Assembly (NCBI GenBank): GCA_964584415.1
Contig: CAZOZX010000015.1
Location: 1-29,925, forward strand
Direction: 5' to 3'
Length of the DNA: 29,925 nucleotides
Source: PHAA01 sp964584415
GTDB taxonomy: Bacteria; Bacillota; Syntrophomonadia; Syntrophomonadales; Syntrophomonadaceae
A program made the translations under genes and the position numbers. Positions 8,881 to 16,651 of this stretch are shown here, piece after piece (within the stretch, counting starts at the first letter, position 1; each line of letters begins with the position of its first letter). The notes below the pieces were generated by a model. That model saw nothing but the letters and a program-made list of their open reading frames with translations. It was not told the DNA's origin and searched no databases.

Positions 8881-9350
8881 GACCTCAGCCGCGGATCTCA
8901 TCGTTATAGCTAATAGCCTGCTCAGTCGACGTACTAAGGGTACGCCTCAGTCGCAGGCTATTAATATGCCTCGAGCTGCACTGCTGATCATCGGCCTGGC
9001 TGGAAACGACCTCAGCAGCGGATCTCATCGTTATAGCTAATAGCCTGCTCAGTCGACGTACTAAGGGTACGCCTCAGTCGCAGGCTATTATTATGCCTCG
9101 AGCCTCACTGCTGATCATCGGCCTGGCTGGTAACGACCTAGGCAGCGGATCTCATTGTTATAGCTAATAGCCTGCTCAGTCGACGTACTAAGGGTACGCC
9201 TCAGTCGCAGGCTATTATTATGCCTCGAGCCTCACTGCTGATCATCGGCCTGGCTGGTAACGACCTAGGCAGCGGATCTCATTGTTATAGCTAATAGCCT
9301 GCTCAGTCGACGTACTAAGGGTACGCCTCAGTCGCAGGCTATTATTATGC
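8881..9350. repeat. Tandem array of a 127-bp hairpin unit (3.7 copies)
   Basis: Units start at 8881, 9008, 9135 and 9262 (the last is 89 bp), an exact 127-bp period. Each unit has a hairpin (8911-8963, 9038-9090, 9165-9217, 9292-9344) with outer arms TAATAGCCTGC and GCAGGCTATTA, an inner pair GTAC/GTAC around a 5-nt loop (TAAGG), and internal single-stranded sides carrying TCAGTCGAC and GCCTCAGTC. Units 3 and 4 are identical over the shared 89 bp; unit 1 is the most diverged. The array fills the space between the convergent map and PNPOx-like genes and probably acts as, or has replaced, their terminators. No long open frame and no typical transposon ends are visible. It is not a CRISPR array. 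Confidence 0.95.
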
Positions 9351-9361
9351 GCGTCATTATC

Positions 9362-9781
9362 TTAGGCTGGCGTGGGTTTTCTGAGCATGGATACCGGTAA
9401 TATTTCGTTTATCTTGAACACCAGGCAGTTCCTGAGAGGGAAGTTGGCATAAGCGGTATTCTGCAGACGGGCCTTGATGCGGTCGAAGTATTCACCTTCC
9501 TGCTGATCTTCCGTCAATTCCACATAAACCCGCACGCCGTCCTTGGTTTTTTGATCAGGGGTCAACAGGACCAGGAAAACCCCTTTACAAGTTTCCTTGA
9601 GATTGGCGTAGGTTTTATCAGCTCCAAAACGGGCACATATGATGGTATGATCATCAATCATTTCCAAAATGGTGATAACGGCAATGTTGACATCATAATC
9701 TTTGCTTACCGTGCTTAAGGTAGTGGAAATATAATTAGCATTGATAAGATTTCTGGCCTTTTCTAAAAGCTGCTTATCCAT
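9362..9781 (-). CDS. Pyridoxamine 5'-phosphate oxidase-like flavin-binding protein
   Basis: Small protein of 139 aa with the split-barrel pattern of the PNPOx-like / FMN-binding superfamily. An N-terminal helix is followed by beta strands (STTLSTVSKDYDVNIAVI, then THTIICAR-like strands and KGVFLVLL). Members bind FMN, F420 or haem, or use no cofactor, so the substrate is unknown; in anaerobes they are often annotated as pyridoxamine 5'-phosphate oxidase family proteins without evidence for that reaction. The ATG start has CAGGAGGTG as ribosome site. The 3' end abuts the 127-bp array, and its own promoter is predicted at 9860-9888. Confidence 0.75.
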   Translation of the reverse strand: MDKQLLEKARNLINANYISTTLSTVSKDYDVNIAVITILEMIDDHTIICARFGADKTYANLKETCKGVFLVLLTPDQKTKDGVRVYVELTEDQQEGEYFDRIKARLQNTAYANFPLRNCLVFKINEILPVSMLRKPTPA

Positions 9782-9859
9782 ATTTGCACCTCCTGTTCGA
9801 ATTAATCAGGGCAATCTGTTTCGAGGGTAAATGCAGAATTTACCAGGGATTGTACATCC

Positions 9860-9888
9860 ATGTTAGTATATTCCCTCGGGCTAGTCAA
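9860..9888 (-). promoter_or_regulatory. Sigma-A-type promoter for the PNPOx-like gene
   Basis: On the minus strand, TTGACT, a 17-bp spacer and TAACAT, about 80 bp upstream of the ATG at 9781. Confidence 0.5.
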
Positions 9889-10038
9889 AATATCCATCCC
9901 TATCAGGACAAATTATCCGATAATCAATCCTGCCTGGCGCAAGGATTATAAAACACCTATATCAGGCAGCTAACCATTATTAGAGTGGTTTCAAAATCAT
10001 TCGGGTATCTCATAAAAGGGAGCCTTTATGGAGGTTGA
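9889..10038. other. Intergenic region between divergent genes, no gene seen
   Basis: No supported gene between 9782 and 10100. Small inverted repeats are visible: CTGCCTG/CAGGCAG (9930-9936 and 9963-9969), AACCA/TGGTT around 9972-9989, and ATAAAAGG/CCTTTAT (10012-10029). They lie upstream of the predicted plus-strand promoter, so they would be DNA sites rather than a leader RNA. I see no riboswitch or T-box consensus. Confidence 0.4.
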
Positions 10039-10067
10039 TTGTGCTGGGGATGTGAAATTGATAAAAT
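10039..10067 (+). promoter_or_regulatory. Sigma-A-type promoter for the aminotransferase operon
   Basis: TTGTGC, a 17-bp spacer and TAAAAT. Transcription would start near 10074, which excludes a GTG at 10074 as translation start and supports the GTG at 10101. Confidence 0.5.
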
Positions 10068-10100
10068 ATTACCGTGATTAAAATGAAAGAGGGTTGGACC

Positions 10101-11168
10101 GTGCACAAGAAGTTGTTTATTCCCGGACCGACTGAAGTCAGACCGGACGTACTGGCCAGGATGGCTGCTCCCATGATTGGGCACCGTGGTAAAGATGCCT
10201 CTGAATTGCAGCACCGGATCAGTGATAAGCTGCGCAAGCTTTTTTATACCGACGAGGCGATTTTGCTGTCGACATCATCAGGCAGCGGCTTAATGGAAGG
10301 AGCGGTTCGTTCCTGCACCCTAAAAAGGGCAGCGGTGTTTTCAGTAGGTGCTTTTGGCAAGCGCTGGTGGGAAATGGCTCAAGCCAACAACGTGCCGGCG
10401 GACTTGTACGAGGTTGAATGGGGACAACCCACTTTGCCGGAGCAGGTTGATCAGGTACTGGCTACCGGTCAATATGATCTAATTACCGTGACCCACAACG
10501 AAACCTCCACCGGAATCATGAACCCGGTGGATGGAATTGCCCAGGTAATCAAGAAGTATCCCGAGGTGGTATTCTGCCTGGACACGGTTAGTTCAATGGG
10601 TGGTACCAAAATAGAGGTTGATAAATTAGGAGTGGACATTTGCATTACATCCACCCAGAAAGCGCTGGGGCTGCCTCCCGGTATGGCAATCTGCTCTTTT
10701 TCCCGTAAAGCTATTGCCCGGGCGGAACAGGTACCTCACCGTGGCTATTACCTGGATTTACTGTCTTTGTACGATTATGTTCAAAAGAAAGACTATCAAT
10801 ATCCATCGACACCTTCTTTGTCGCATATGTTTGCCCTGGATTATCAGCTGGATCTGATTATGGAAGAGGGATTGGAAAAACGCTTCGAAAGACATGCGGT
10901 TATGGCTGATTGTGTACGTTCTTGGGCTCAGCAGAATTTTGCTGTATTTGCTCAAGAGGGCTTTAGGTCCAATACCCTTACAACCATAACCAATAACAAG
11001 GGAATTGATGTAGCTGCGCTTAATAAAGAATTAGGACAGCGTGGATATCAGATCTCCAACGGCTACGGCAAGATGAAGGATAAGACTTTCCGCATCGCGC
11101 ATATGGCTGATTTTACTCTGGAAGACATAAAAGAATTGCTGCAGAATATTGATGAGATTATCAGTTAA
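10101..11168 (+). CDS. Class V aminotransferase, serine-pyruvate/alanine-glyoxylate type
   Basis: PLP-dependent aminotransferase of the serine-pyruvate / alanine-glyoxylate / phosphoserine-type branch. The product is 355 aa. It begins with the family hallmark HKKLFIPGPTEVRPDV, has the cofactor aspartate in CLDTVSSMGG, and PLP lysine K187 in STQKALGLPPG. Start choice: GTG 10101 has GAAAGAGGG 7 nt upstream, and in-frame upstream starts at 10074 and 10083 lack such a site. It is followed 33 bp later by a DUF1015 gene. In many anaerobes this kind of aminotransferase and DUF1015 occur with serA and serve serine synthesis, so a phosphoserine-aminotransferase role is possible; serA is not present here. 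The substrate cannot be read from the sequence. Confidence 0.87.
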   Translation: MHKKLFIPGPTEVRPDVLARMAAPMIGHRGKDASELQHRISDKLRKLFYTDEAILLSTSSGSGLMEGAVRSCTLKRAAVFSVGAFGKRWWEMAQANNVPADLYEVEWGQPTLPEQVDQVLATGQYDLITVTHNETSTGIMNPVDGIAQVIKKYPEVVFCLDTVSSMGGTKIEVDKLGVDICITSTQKALGLPPGMAICSFSRKAIARAEQVPHRGYYLDLLSLYDYVQKKDYQYPSTPSLSHMFALDYQLDLIMEEGLEKRFERHAVMADCVRSWAQQNFAVFAQEGFRSNTLTTITNNKGIDVAALNKELGQRGYQISNGYGKMKDKTFRIAHMADFTLEDIKELLQNIDEIIS

Positions 11169-11201
11169 GGGGCAATACCCCGGGTATAGGAGGATGTTGT
11201 A

Positions 11202-12446
11202 ATGGCGGAAATAAGACCTTTCCGGGCGGTAAGACCGGCCCCGGAGTTGGCAGATAAGGTGGCAGCCTTACCATACGATGTAATGAGCAGTGACGAGGCC
11301 AGGGAAATGGTGAAGGGGAATCCCTATTCCTTTTTACATGTCGACAAGGCAGAGATCGACCTCGATCCTGACATCGATTTGTATGACCCGCGGGTTTATG
11401 ATAAGGCCCGCGAGAACTTGCAGGCTATGATCACCGGCGATATCTTGAAGGAAGAGGGCAAGCCCTGTTTCTATATATACCGACAGGTGATGGGAGGAAG
11501 AGCCCAGACCGGATTGGTGGCTTGCGCCTCTATAGACGATTACCTGAATAATATAATCAAAAAACACGAACTTACCAGGGCCGATAAGGAGTTGGACCGC
11601 ACCCGGCACGTCGACATATGTGATGCCAATACCGGTCCTATCTTTCTCACTTACCCAGCCCGCGCGGAAATAAATGCGATCACCACTGCCTGGACCCAAC
11701 CGACCCCTCTGTATGACTTTACTGCCGAGGATGGAATACGCCACATAGTTTGGGTAATTGATGACGAGCAGGTGATCAAGCAGCTGGTTGATCTGTTTAG
11801 CGGGATAGAATACCTGTATATTGCCGATGGCCATCACCGTTCCGCTTCCGCAGTACGTGTGGGGCAGATGCGCCGGCAGGCCAATCCTGACTACACCGGG
11901 AAAGAGGATTATAATTGTTTCCTGGCGGTTATTTTTCCGGATGCCGATCTCTATATTATGGATTACAACCGGGTAGTAAAAGACCTGTTCGGGCAGAGCA
12001 GCGACGAATTTCTGCAGCGGGTGGATAAATCATTTATCATCAAAAAGCACGAAGGTTCTGCTCCGTATAAACCCGAAAGCAAACACCATTTCGGTATGTA
12101 CCTGGACGGTCAGTGGTATGAACTGCAAGCCCGGGAAAACAGTTTTGATGAAAATGATCCGGTCGACCGTTTGGATGTTTCCATAATGCAGAATAATATT
12201 CTTGGACCTATTCTGGGGATTCAGGATCCCCGCACCGATAAGCGGATCGATTTTGTCGGAGGGATACGGGGGCTGAAAGAATTGGAGAGAAGAGTTAACG
12301 AAGGAATGGCAGTGGCCTTCTCCATGTACCCGACCACCGTCCAGGATTTGATGGATATTGCTGATGCCGGATTGATAATGCCCCCCAAGTCGACTTGGTT
12401 TGAACCTAAACTAAGGAGCGGCCTTTTTATTCACAAACTGTCATAG
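11202..12446 (+). CDS. DUF1015 family protein
   Basis: Member of the DUF1015 family, 414 aa, of uncharacterised biochemical function. The signature sequences are clear: an N-terminal FRAVRPAPELADKVAALPYD segment and the strongly conserved ADGHHR box (H211, H212, R213), likely an active or metal-binding site. The protein is soluble with no signal peptide. The ATG start has AGGAGGATG upstream. It shares an operon with the preceding aminotransferase and ends before a strong hairpin. Genome neighbourhoods of this family often include serine-biosynthesis genes; that link is known context and not proof. Confidence 0.9.
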   Translation: MAEIRPFRAVRPAPELADKVAALPYDVMSSDEAREMVKGNPYSFLHVDKAEIDLDPDIDLYDPRVYDKARENLQAMITGDILKEEGKPCFYIYRQVMGGRAQTGLVACASIDDYLNNIIKKHELTRADKELDRTRHVDICDANTGPIFLTYPARAEINAITTAWTQPTPLYDFTAEDGIRHIVWVIDDEQVIKQLVDLFSGIEYLYIADGHHRSASAVRVGQMRRQANPDYTGKEDYNCFLAVIFPDADLYIMDYNRVVKDLFGQSSDEFLQRVDKSFIIKKHEGSAPYKPESKHHFGMYLDGQWYELQARENSFDENDPVDRLDVSIMQNNILGPILGIQDPRTDKRIDFVGGIRGLKELERRVNEGMAVAFSMYPTTVQDLMDIADAGLIMPPKSTWFEPKLRSGLFIHKLS

Positions 12447-12480
12447 AAAATAGGATCGATTTTCAATCTATATGATATTC

Positions 12481-12515
12481 AGACTGACACCCGGTTCCGG
12501 GTGTCAGTCTTGCTT
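12481..12515 (+). terminator. Perfect 14-bp hairpin terminator after the DUF1015 gene
   Basis: AGACTGACACCCGG pairs perfectly with CCGGGTGTCAGTCT around a nominal TT loop (in RNA the top pairs would open). TGCTTT follows, a modest U tract. It lies 35 bp after the stop codon. Confidence 0.75.
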
Positions 12516-12533
12516 TATACTGTTAATAGTTTA

Positions 12534-12562
12534 GGGACAGCCTTAGGCGGAAATGTTAGAAT
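12534..12562 (+). promoter_or_regulatory. Possible promoter of ackA, inside an inverted repeat
   Basis: GGGACA, a 17-bp spacer and TAGAAT, with an extended -10 TG at 12554-12555. The -10 element lies between the arms of an inverted repeat CCTTAG (12541-12546) and CTAAGG (12567-12572), which could be an operator. Confidence 0.4.
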
Positions 12563-12658
12563 ATGACTAAGGTTATCATTCTTCAGGTATGATTTGTTCG
12601 GGGTAGTGAGAAGATTCGGATGGATGGGAACGATGGTGATAATAAGGAGGGCTACATC

Positions 12659-13855
12659 ATGAAAGTACTGGTAGTTAACACCGGCAGTTCATCAATCAAA
12701 TACCAGGTTTTTAACATGGTAGACGAATCAGTCCTGGCCAAGGGTTTGTTGGACCGGGTCGGCATCCCAGGGACGGTTCTGGAACATGAGCCGGCCGGCC
12801 AAGACAAAGTGAGTATCAAGGAGGATATGCCCAATCACACCGCGGGCATGAAACTGGTCCTGGATGTTTTGACTAATCCTGTTTACGGGTGCGTACAAAG
12901 CCTGGATGAAATCGGGGCAGTAGGTCATCGGGTAGTTCATGGCGGGGAGAGTTTTGCCCACTCGGTAATCATAAACGAGGAAGTCAAAAAGGTCGTTCGT
13001 GATTGCTTTGACATTGCGCCCTTGCATAATCCCCCCAATCTTATGGGGATCGAGGCCTGTCAGCAGCTGATGCCTAATGTTACCCATGTTGGGGTTTTTG
13101 ACACCGCCTTCCACCAGACCATGACCGCGGAAAATTTTATCTATGCCCTGCCTTATGATATGTATGAGAAATACCGCATCCGCCGCTATGGTTTTCATGG
13201 CACCTCACATTATTTCGTTGCCCACCAGGCTGCTGAAATGCTGGGCAAGCCCTATGAACAATGCAAGATAATCACCATCCATTTAGGTAATGGCGCCAGT
13301 ATGGCTGCCATAAAAGACGGCCGGGTGGTAGATACCTCAATGGGCTTCACTCCTTTGGAAGGTTTGGTGATGGGGACCCGCTGCGGCGATATGGATCCAG
13401 CCATCGTCTACTACTTGATGGATAAACTCGGCCTGGATTCCAGCAAGATAAACGATTACCTTAATAAGAAATCCGGCATGTTAGGAATATCTGGCGTTTC
13501 CAGTGACCTGCGCGATATTATCGCGGCTGCCGTCGAGGGCAATGAACGAGCCCAACTGGCTTTAGCCATATTCTGCAACCGGGTCAAGGCGTACATCGGC
13601 AATTACCTGGTCAAATTAAATGGCTGCGACTGCCTGGTATTTACGGCTGGGATTGGAGAGAACGGATATGACATCCGGGCAGCTATCTGCTCGGATATGG
13701 ATTGGCTGGGTATCAAGATGGATGTGGACAAAAACAAGGTCAGGGGTAAAAAAATAGATTTCTCAGCGCCGGATTCCCGGGTCAGACTATTTGTTATACC
13801 TACCAATGAAGAACTGGTTATTGCCCGCGATACTTTGCGTCTGGCTTTGAATTAA
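12659..13855 (+). CDS. ackA: Acetate kinase
   Basis: Acetate kinase, converting acetyl-phosphate and ADP to acetate and ATP: the substrate-level phosphorylation step when acetyl-CoA is turned to acetate. The product is 398 aa, the usual length. Visible ASKHA-family motifs are VNTGSSSIKYQV at the N terminus, HRVVHGG, FDTAFHQTM, RRYGFHGTSH, the phosphate loop HLGNGAS, DTSMGFTPLEGL with GTRCGDMDP, and FTAGIGENG. ATG 12659 is chosen because AAGGAGG lies 8 nt upstream; an in-frame ATG at 12620 has no such site. Phosphotransacetylase is not adjacent. The gene faces the beta-oxidation operon, with a shared terminator between them, and would use its acetyl-CoA product after conversion by Pta. Confidence 0.97.
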   Translation: MKVLVVNTGSSSIKYQVFNMVDESVLAKGLLDRVGIPGTVLEHEPAGQDKVSIKEDMPNHTAGMKLVLDVLTNPVYGCVQSLDEIGAVGHRVVHGGESFAHSVIINEEVKKVVRDCFDIAPLHNPPNLMGIEACQQLMPNVTHVGVFDTAFHQTMTAENFIYALPYDMYEKYRIRRYGFHGTSHYFVAHQAAEMLGKPYEQCKIITIHLGNGASMAAIKDGRVVDTSMGFTPLEGLVMGTRCGDMDPAIVYYLMDKLGLDSSKINDYLNKKSGMLGISGVSSDLRDIIAAAVEGNERAQLALAIFCNRVKAYIGNYLVKLNGCDCLVFTAGIGENGYDIRAAICSDMDWLGIKMDVDKNKVRGKKIDFSAPDSRVRLFVIPTNEELVIARDTLRLALN

Positions 13856-13891
13856 CACCGCTATCCACCTTAGTGTATATGCACAGATAAC

Positions 13892-13931
13892 AAGGCCTCC
13901 GTAAGCCATCAGTTGGCGAAACGGAGGCCTT
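13892..13931. terminator. Bidirectional terminator between ackA and the acyl-CoA dehydrogenase gene
   Basis: AAGGCCTCCGT (13892-13902) pairs perfectly with ACGGAGGCCTT (13921-13931). The loop contains a second small inverted repeat (GCCA/TGGC). It lies between convergent stop codons; the T tracts on both sides are short. Confidence 0.75.
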
Positions 13932-13950
13932 TAACTTTGAAGTGGCTGTA

Positions 13951-15099
13951 TTAGCGTGGGCCTTTGAATAGGTTGTTGGCAATAACCATCCTTTGTACCT
14001 GGCTGGTACCCTCATAAACCTGCAATATTTTGGCGTCACGCATATACTTTTCTACCGGGTAATCCTTGGTATATCCGTACCCGCCAAAAATTTGCACCAT
14101 ATCAGTGGTAACCCGCATAGCCATATCTCCGCAAAAGCCTTTGGATATAGCCGCTGCCTGGGAAAAGGGTTTTCCATTCATCTTGAGCCAACAGGCCTTG
14201 TGGTAAAGAAGGCGGCCCGCTTCGATCTCCATGCAGGCATCGGCCAGCATGAACTGAACCGCCTGGTAACTGGAAATGGGATGACCAAACTGTACCCTAA
14301 GTTTAGAAAACGCTATGGCCTGGTCTAAAGCCGCCTGGGCACAACCAACCGCAGAAGCGGCTATCATGGGTCTGGCTGCATCGAGGGTCTTCATGGCGAT
14401 CATCCAACCGTCGCCTTCATCACCTAGCCTGTCGGCCTCCGGGACGAATACATTTTTGAAGACAACCTCGGCGGTATTGGAGAGACGGATACCCATCTTG
14501 TTTTCGGTTTTGCCAATGGATATACCATCGCTGTCGCGGTCGACCATAAAACAGCATATACCTTTGATCCCCATTTCTTTATCGAGGGTAGCGAAGGTGG
14601 TATACTGGTTGGCCACACCGCCGTTGGTGATAAAACACTTGGTGCCGTTGAGAATATAGCCGTCCTTGACTCTTTCGCAAGTGGTGGCTATGCCGCGCAC
14701 ATCGGAACCGGCCCCGGGTTCGGTCAGGGCAAAAGCTGACAGCTTTTGACTTTGCAGCATTTTGGTAAACCAACGCTGCTTCTGGTCTATATTGCCGGCC
14801 AGGTCAACCGGGCCCGAAGCCTGCAGGGTGCTGCCCACCATGGCGATGGCAATTCCCAGGTCGCCGCGGGCCAATTCCTCGGTAATTATCGCCTGGCCTA
14901 AGTAGTCGATCCCTTCCCCGCCATAATCGGTTGGGACTCCAATGCAATCCAGACCAGCTTTGTGCAGCTGCCGGTAGATCTCTTCGGGCCAGATGTGTTT
15001 GTCGTCATATTCACCGACTGACGGCCACAACACTACTTCAGAGAAGGTCCGGGCTTTATCCTTTAACATTAGCTGTTTTTCGGTTAGGGTAAAATCCAT
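13951..15099 (-). CDS. Acyl-CoA dehydrogenase, short-chain (butyryl-CoA) type
   Basis: FAD-dependent dehydrogenase that introduces the alpha-beta double bond in acyl-CoA, here most likely butyryl-CoA to crotonyl-CoA. The product is 382 aa. The N-terminal helical domain begins MDFTLTEKQLMLKDKAR. The FAD/substrate loop FALTEPGAGSDV is present, as is the C-terminal catalytic base E363 in QVYEGTSQVQ, the position used by short-chain acyl-CoA dehydrogenases. The ATG start has AAGGTGAGG upstream. Last gene of the operon, 72 bp after the CoA-transferase gene. No etfAB genes accompany it, so the electron-transfer flavoprotein is encoded elsewhere. Exact chain length is inferred from the operon. Confidence 0.93.
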   Translation of the reverse strand: MDFTLTEKQLMLKDKARTFSEVVLWPSVGEYDDKHIWPEEIYRQLHKAGLDCIGVPTDYGGEGIDYLGQAIITEELARGDLGIAIAMVGSTLQASGPVDLAGNIDQKQRWFTKMLQSQKLSAFALTEPGAGSDVRGIATTCERVKDGYILNGTKCFITNGGVANQYTTFATLDKEMGIKGICCFMVDRDSDGISIGKTENKMGIRLSNTAEVVFKNVFVPEADRLGDEGDGWMIAMKTLDAARPMIAASAVGCAQAALDQAIAFSKLRVQFGHPISSYQAVQFMLADACMEIEAGRLLYHKACWLKMNGKPFSQAAAISKGFCGDMAMRVTTDMVQIFGGYGYTKDYPVEKYMRDAKILQVYEGTSQVQRMVIANNLFKGPR

Positions 15100-15171
15100 A
15101 GCGCTAACCTCACCTTAAAACATAATGGACTAACCAATAGCAATATGCCCATTTCGGCCCCGGATTAGCAA

Positions 15172-16518
15172 TTAATCACTGATCTTGTTGGTCCTTACCC
15201 AGATATAGTTATTATCGGCCTCCTTGATCAGCTCATCACGCAGATCAGGATGGGCCAGATTAATTAACGCTTCGGCTCTTTCCCAGCTGCTCTTGGCCTT
15301 CAGATTGGTTATTCCGAATTCGGTAACTACATAGAAGTTTATGCTGCGGGGAACGGTTACAATGGCTCCTGGAGTCAGGGTTGGCACTATCCGGGACTTC
15401 AAGTTGCCGTCCTTATCCTTATAGGTCGAAGTCAGGCAGATTAATCCCATACCGCCTTTGGACTTGTAGGAACCATAGATGTAATCCAACTGGCCCCCGG
15501 TTCCTGAAATATGTCGTACCCCCGACGATTCTGAACATACCTGGCCATACAGATCAAGTTCGACTGCATTGTTGATGCAGATCATATTGTCCTGTTGGCA
15601 GATGATATCGGGATCGTTGGTGTAATCAACCGGGTAACTGGCACAGATCGGGTTGTTATCAAGGAAGTCATACAGTTTTTTGGTGCCCATGGCGAAAGTG
15701 TAGACCATTTTGCCGCGATCCAGCTGCTTACGCAGTCCGGTGATGCGGCCCGCATCATACATATCAACAAACGAGTCAACCAGCATCTCGGTATGAACCC
15801 CCAGGTCTTTTAGGTCGGACTGGGCGATCATAGCCCCTACTGCGTTGGGCATCGCACCGATACCCAGCTGCAGGCAGTCTCCATCCTTGATTTGCTCCAA
15901 GATAATAGATGCGATTTTCTTATCGGTATCGCTGATGGGCAGTTCAGGGAGATTAATGAGAGGTTTATTATCCCCCTCCACGAAATAATCAATCTCAGAT
16001 ACATGCAAGGTTTCCCGCACACCACCCAGGCAGCGCGGGATTGTTTCATTTACTTCTGCAATGACTATCTTGGCGGCATCACAGAAAGCATGGGTGAAAG
16101 AGTTGGATGTGCCCAGGTTGACGAAACCATGTTGGTCAGGCGGTGTGACTTTGATCAGGGCCACATCGGTCGGGACATAACCACGGTCATAGAAACTGGG
16201 CGCTTCATGATAAGTAAGGGAAATATAATTGCACAGGTTTTTATCGTGTAGTTTACGGCTGGCGCCGCTGAAATGCCAGTCATTATAGATAAAATGTTTT
16301 CTTTCTGGATCGTTTACTACCGTCTGGGGCGGGAAAGGGCAGGTAGTGGTACGTATATTGACTCCCTGCAGTTCATCCTTTCTTTTAGCCAGTGCGGCAT
16401 CCAATACGTGTGAGCACATAACAAATTCGCCATAGTGAACCAGATCTCCTGATTTCACTACCTTGACGGCTTCATCGGCAGTTACCAGTTTACTGGTATA
16501 TTCTTTACGGTAATCCAC
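15172..16518 (-). CDS. Acetyl-CoA hydrolase/transferase family CoA-transferase, probably butyryl-CoA:acetate
   Basis: Class I-like CoA-transferase of the Cat1 / 4-hydroxybutyrate CoA-transferase family, 448 aa, the typical length of butyryl-CoA:acetate CoA-transferases. The expected catalytic glutamate is E244 in GVHTEMLVDSF. The glycine-rich CoA site is at VRHISGTGGQLDY, and other conserved segments are DQHGFVNLG and LQLGIGAMPNA. In this context it would exchange CoA between acetyl-CoA and butyrate, activating the fatty acid at no ATP cost, or work in reverse in a butyrate producer. The start is GTG, with GAGGGGGG 7 nt upstream. It is separated from hbd by a 133-bp gap with two hairpins. Confidence 0.92.
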   Translation of the reverse strand: MDYRKEYTSKLVTADEAVKVVKSGDLVHYGEFVMCSHVLDAALAKRKDELQGVNIRTTTCPFPPQTVVNDPERKHFIYNDWHFSGASRKLHDKNLCNYISLTYHEAPSFYDRGYVPTDVALIKVTPPDQHGFVNLGTSNSFTHAFCDAAKIVIAEVNETIPRCLGGVRETLHVSEIDYFVEGDNKPLINLPELPISDTDKKIASIILEQIKDGDCLQLGIGAMPNAVGAMIAQSDLKDLGVHTEMLVDSFVDMYDAGRITGLRKQLDRGKMVYTFAMGTKKLYDFLDNNPICASYPVDYTNDPDIICQQDNMICINNAVELDLYGQVCSESSGVRHISGTGGQLDYIYGSYKSKGGMGLICLTSTYKDKDGNLKSRIVPTLTPGAIVTVPRSINFYVVTEFGITNLKAKSSWERAEALINLAHPDLRDELIKEADNNYIWVRTNKISD

Positions 16519-16542
16519 TTATAACCCCCCTCATGAATTCTC

Positions 16543-16613
16543 ATTATTGAACCCCTATTGGGTCAATAATTGGCAAACTATCTGACCATGGGGGTGGGCT
16601 TTTTAAGCCCACC
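16543..16613 (-). promoter_or_regulatory. Two intercistronic hairpins between hbd and the CoA-transferase gene
   Basis: Hairpin A: GGTGGGCT (16593-16600) and AGCCCACC (16606-16613), perfect 8 bp with a 5-nt loop. Hairpin B: ATTATTGAACCC (16543-16554) and GGGTCAATAAT (16560-16570), 11 pairs with one bulged A. Neither is followed by a U run on the minus strand, so simple termination is unlikely. They may set mRNA stability or processing. Confidence 0.55.
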
Positions 16614-16651
16614 TGCCCACGGTTATATATCAGAGAAAAGGATTTATGGGA

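Noticed and set aside
8881..9350. CRISPR array.
   Set aside because: The whole 127-bp unit repeats, including what would be spacers, and no cas genes are present.
9930..10029. T-box or riboswitch upstream of the aminotransferase gene.
   Set aside because: No conserved T-box or riboswitch core is visible and the hairpins precede the predicted promoter.
10028..10081. Possible 17-codon leader peptide before the aminotransferase.
   Set aside because: The best promoter (10039-10067) lies inside it and would start transcription near 10074, so the peptide would not be on the mRNA; no run of regulatory codons is present.
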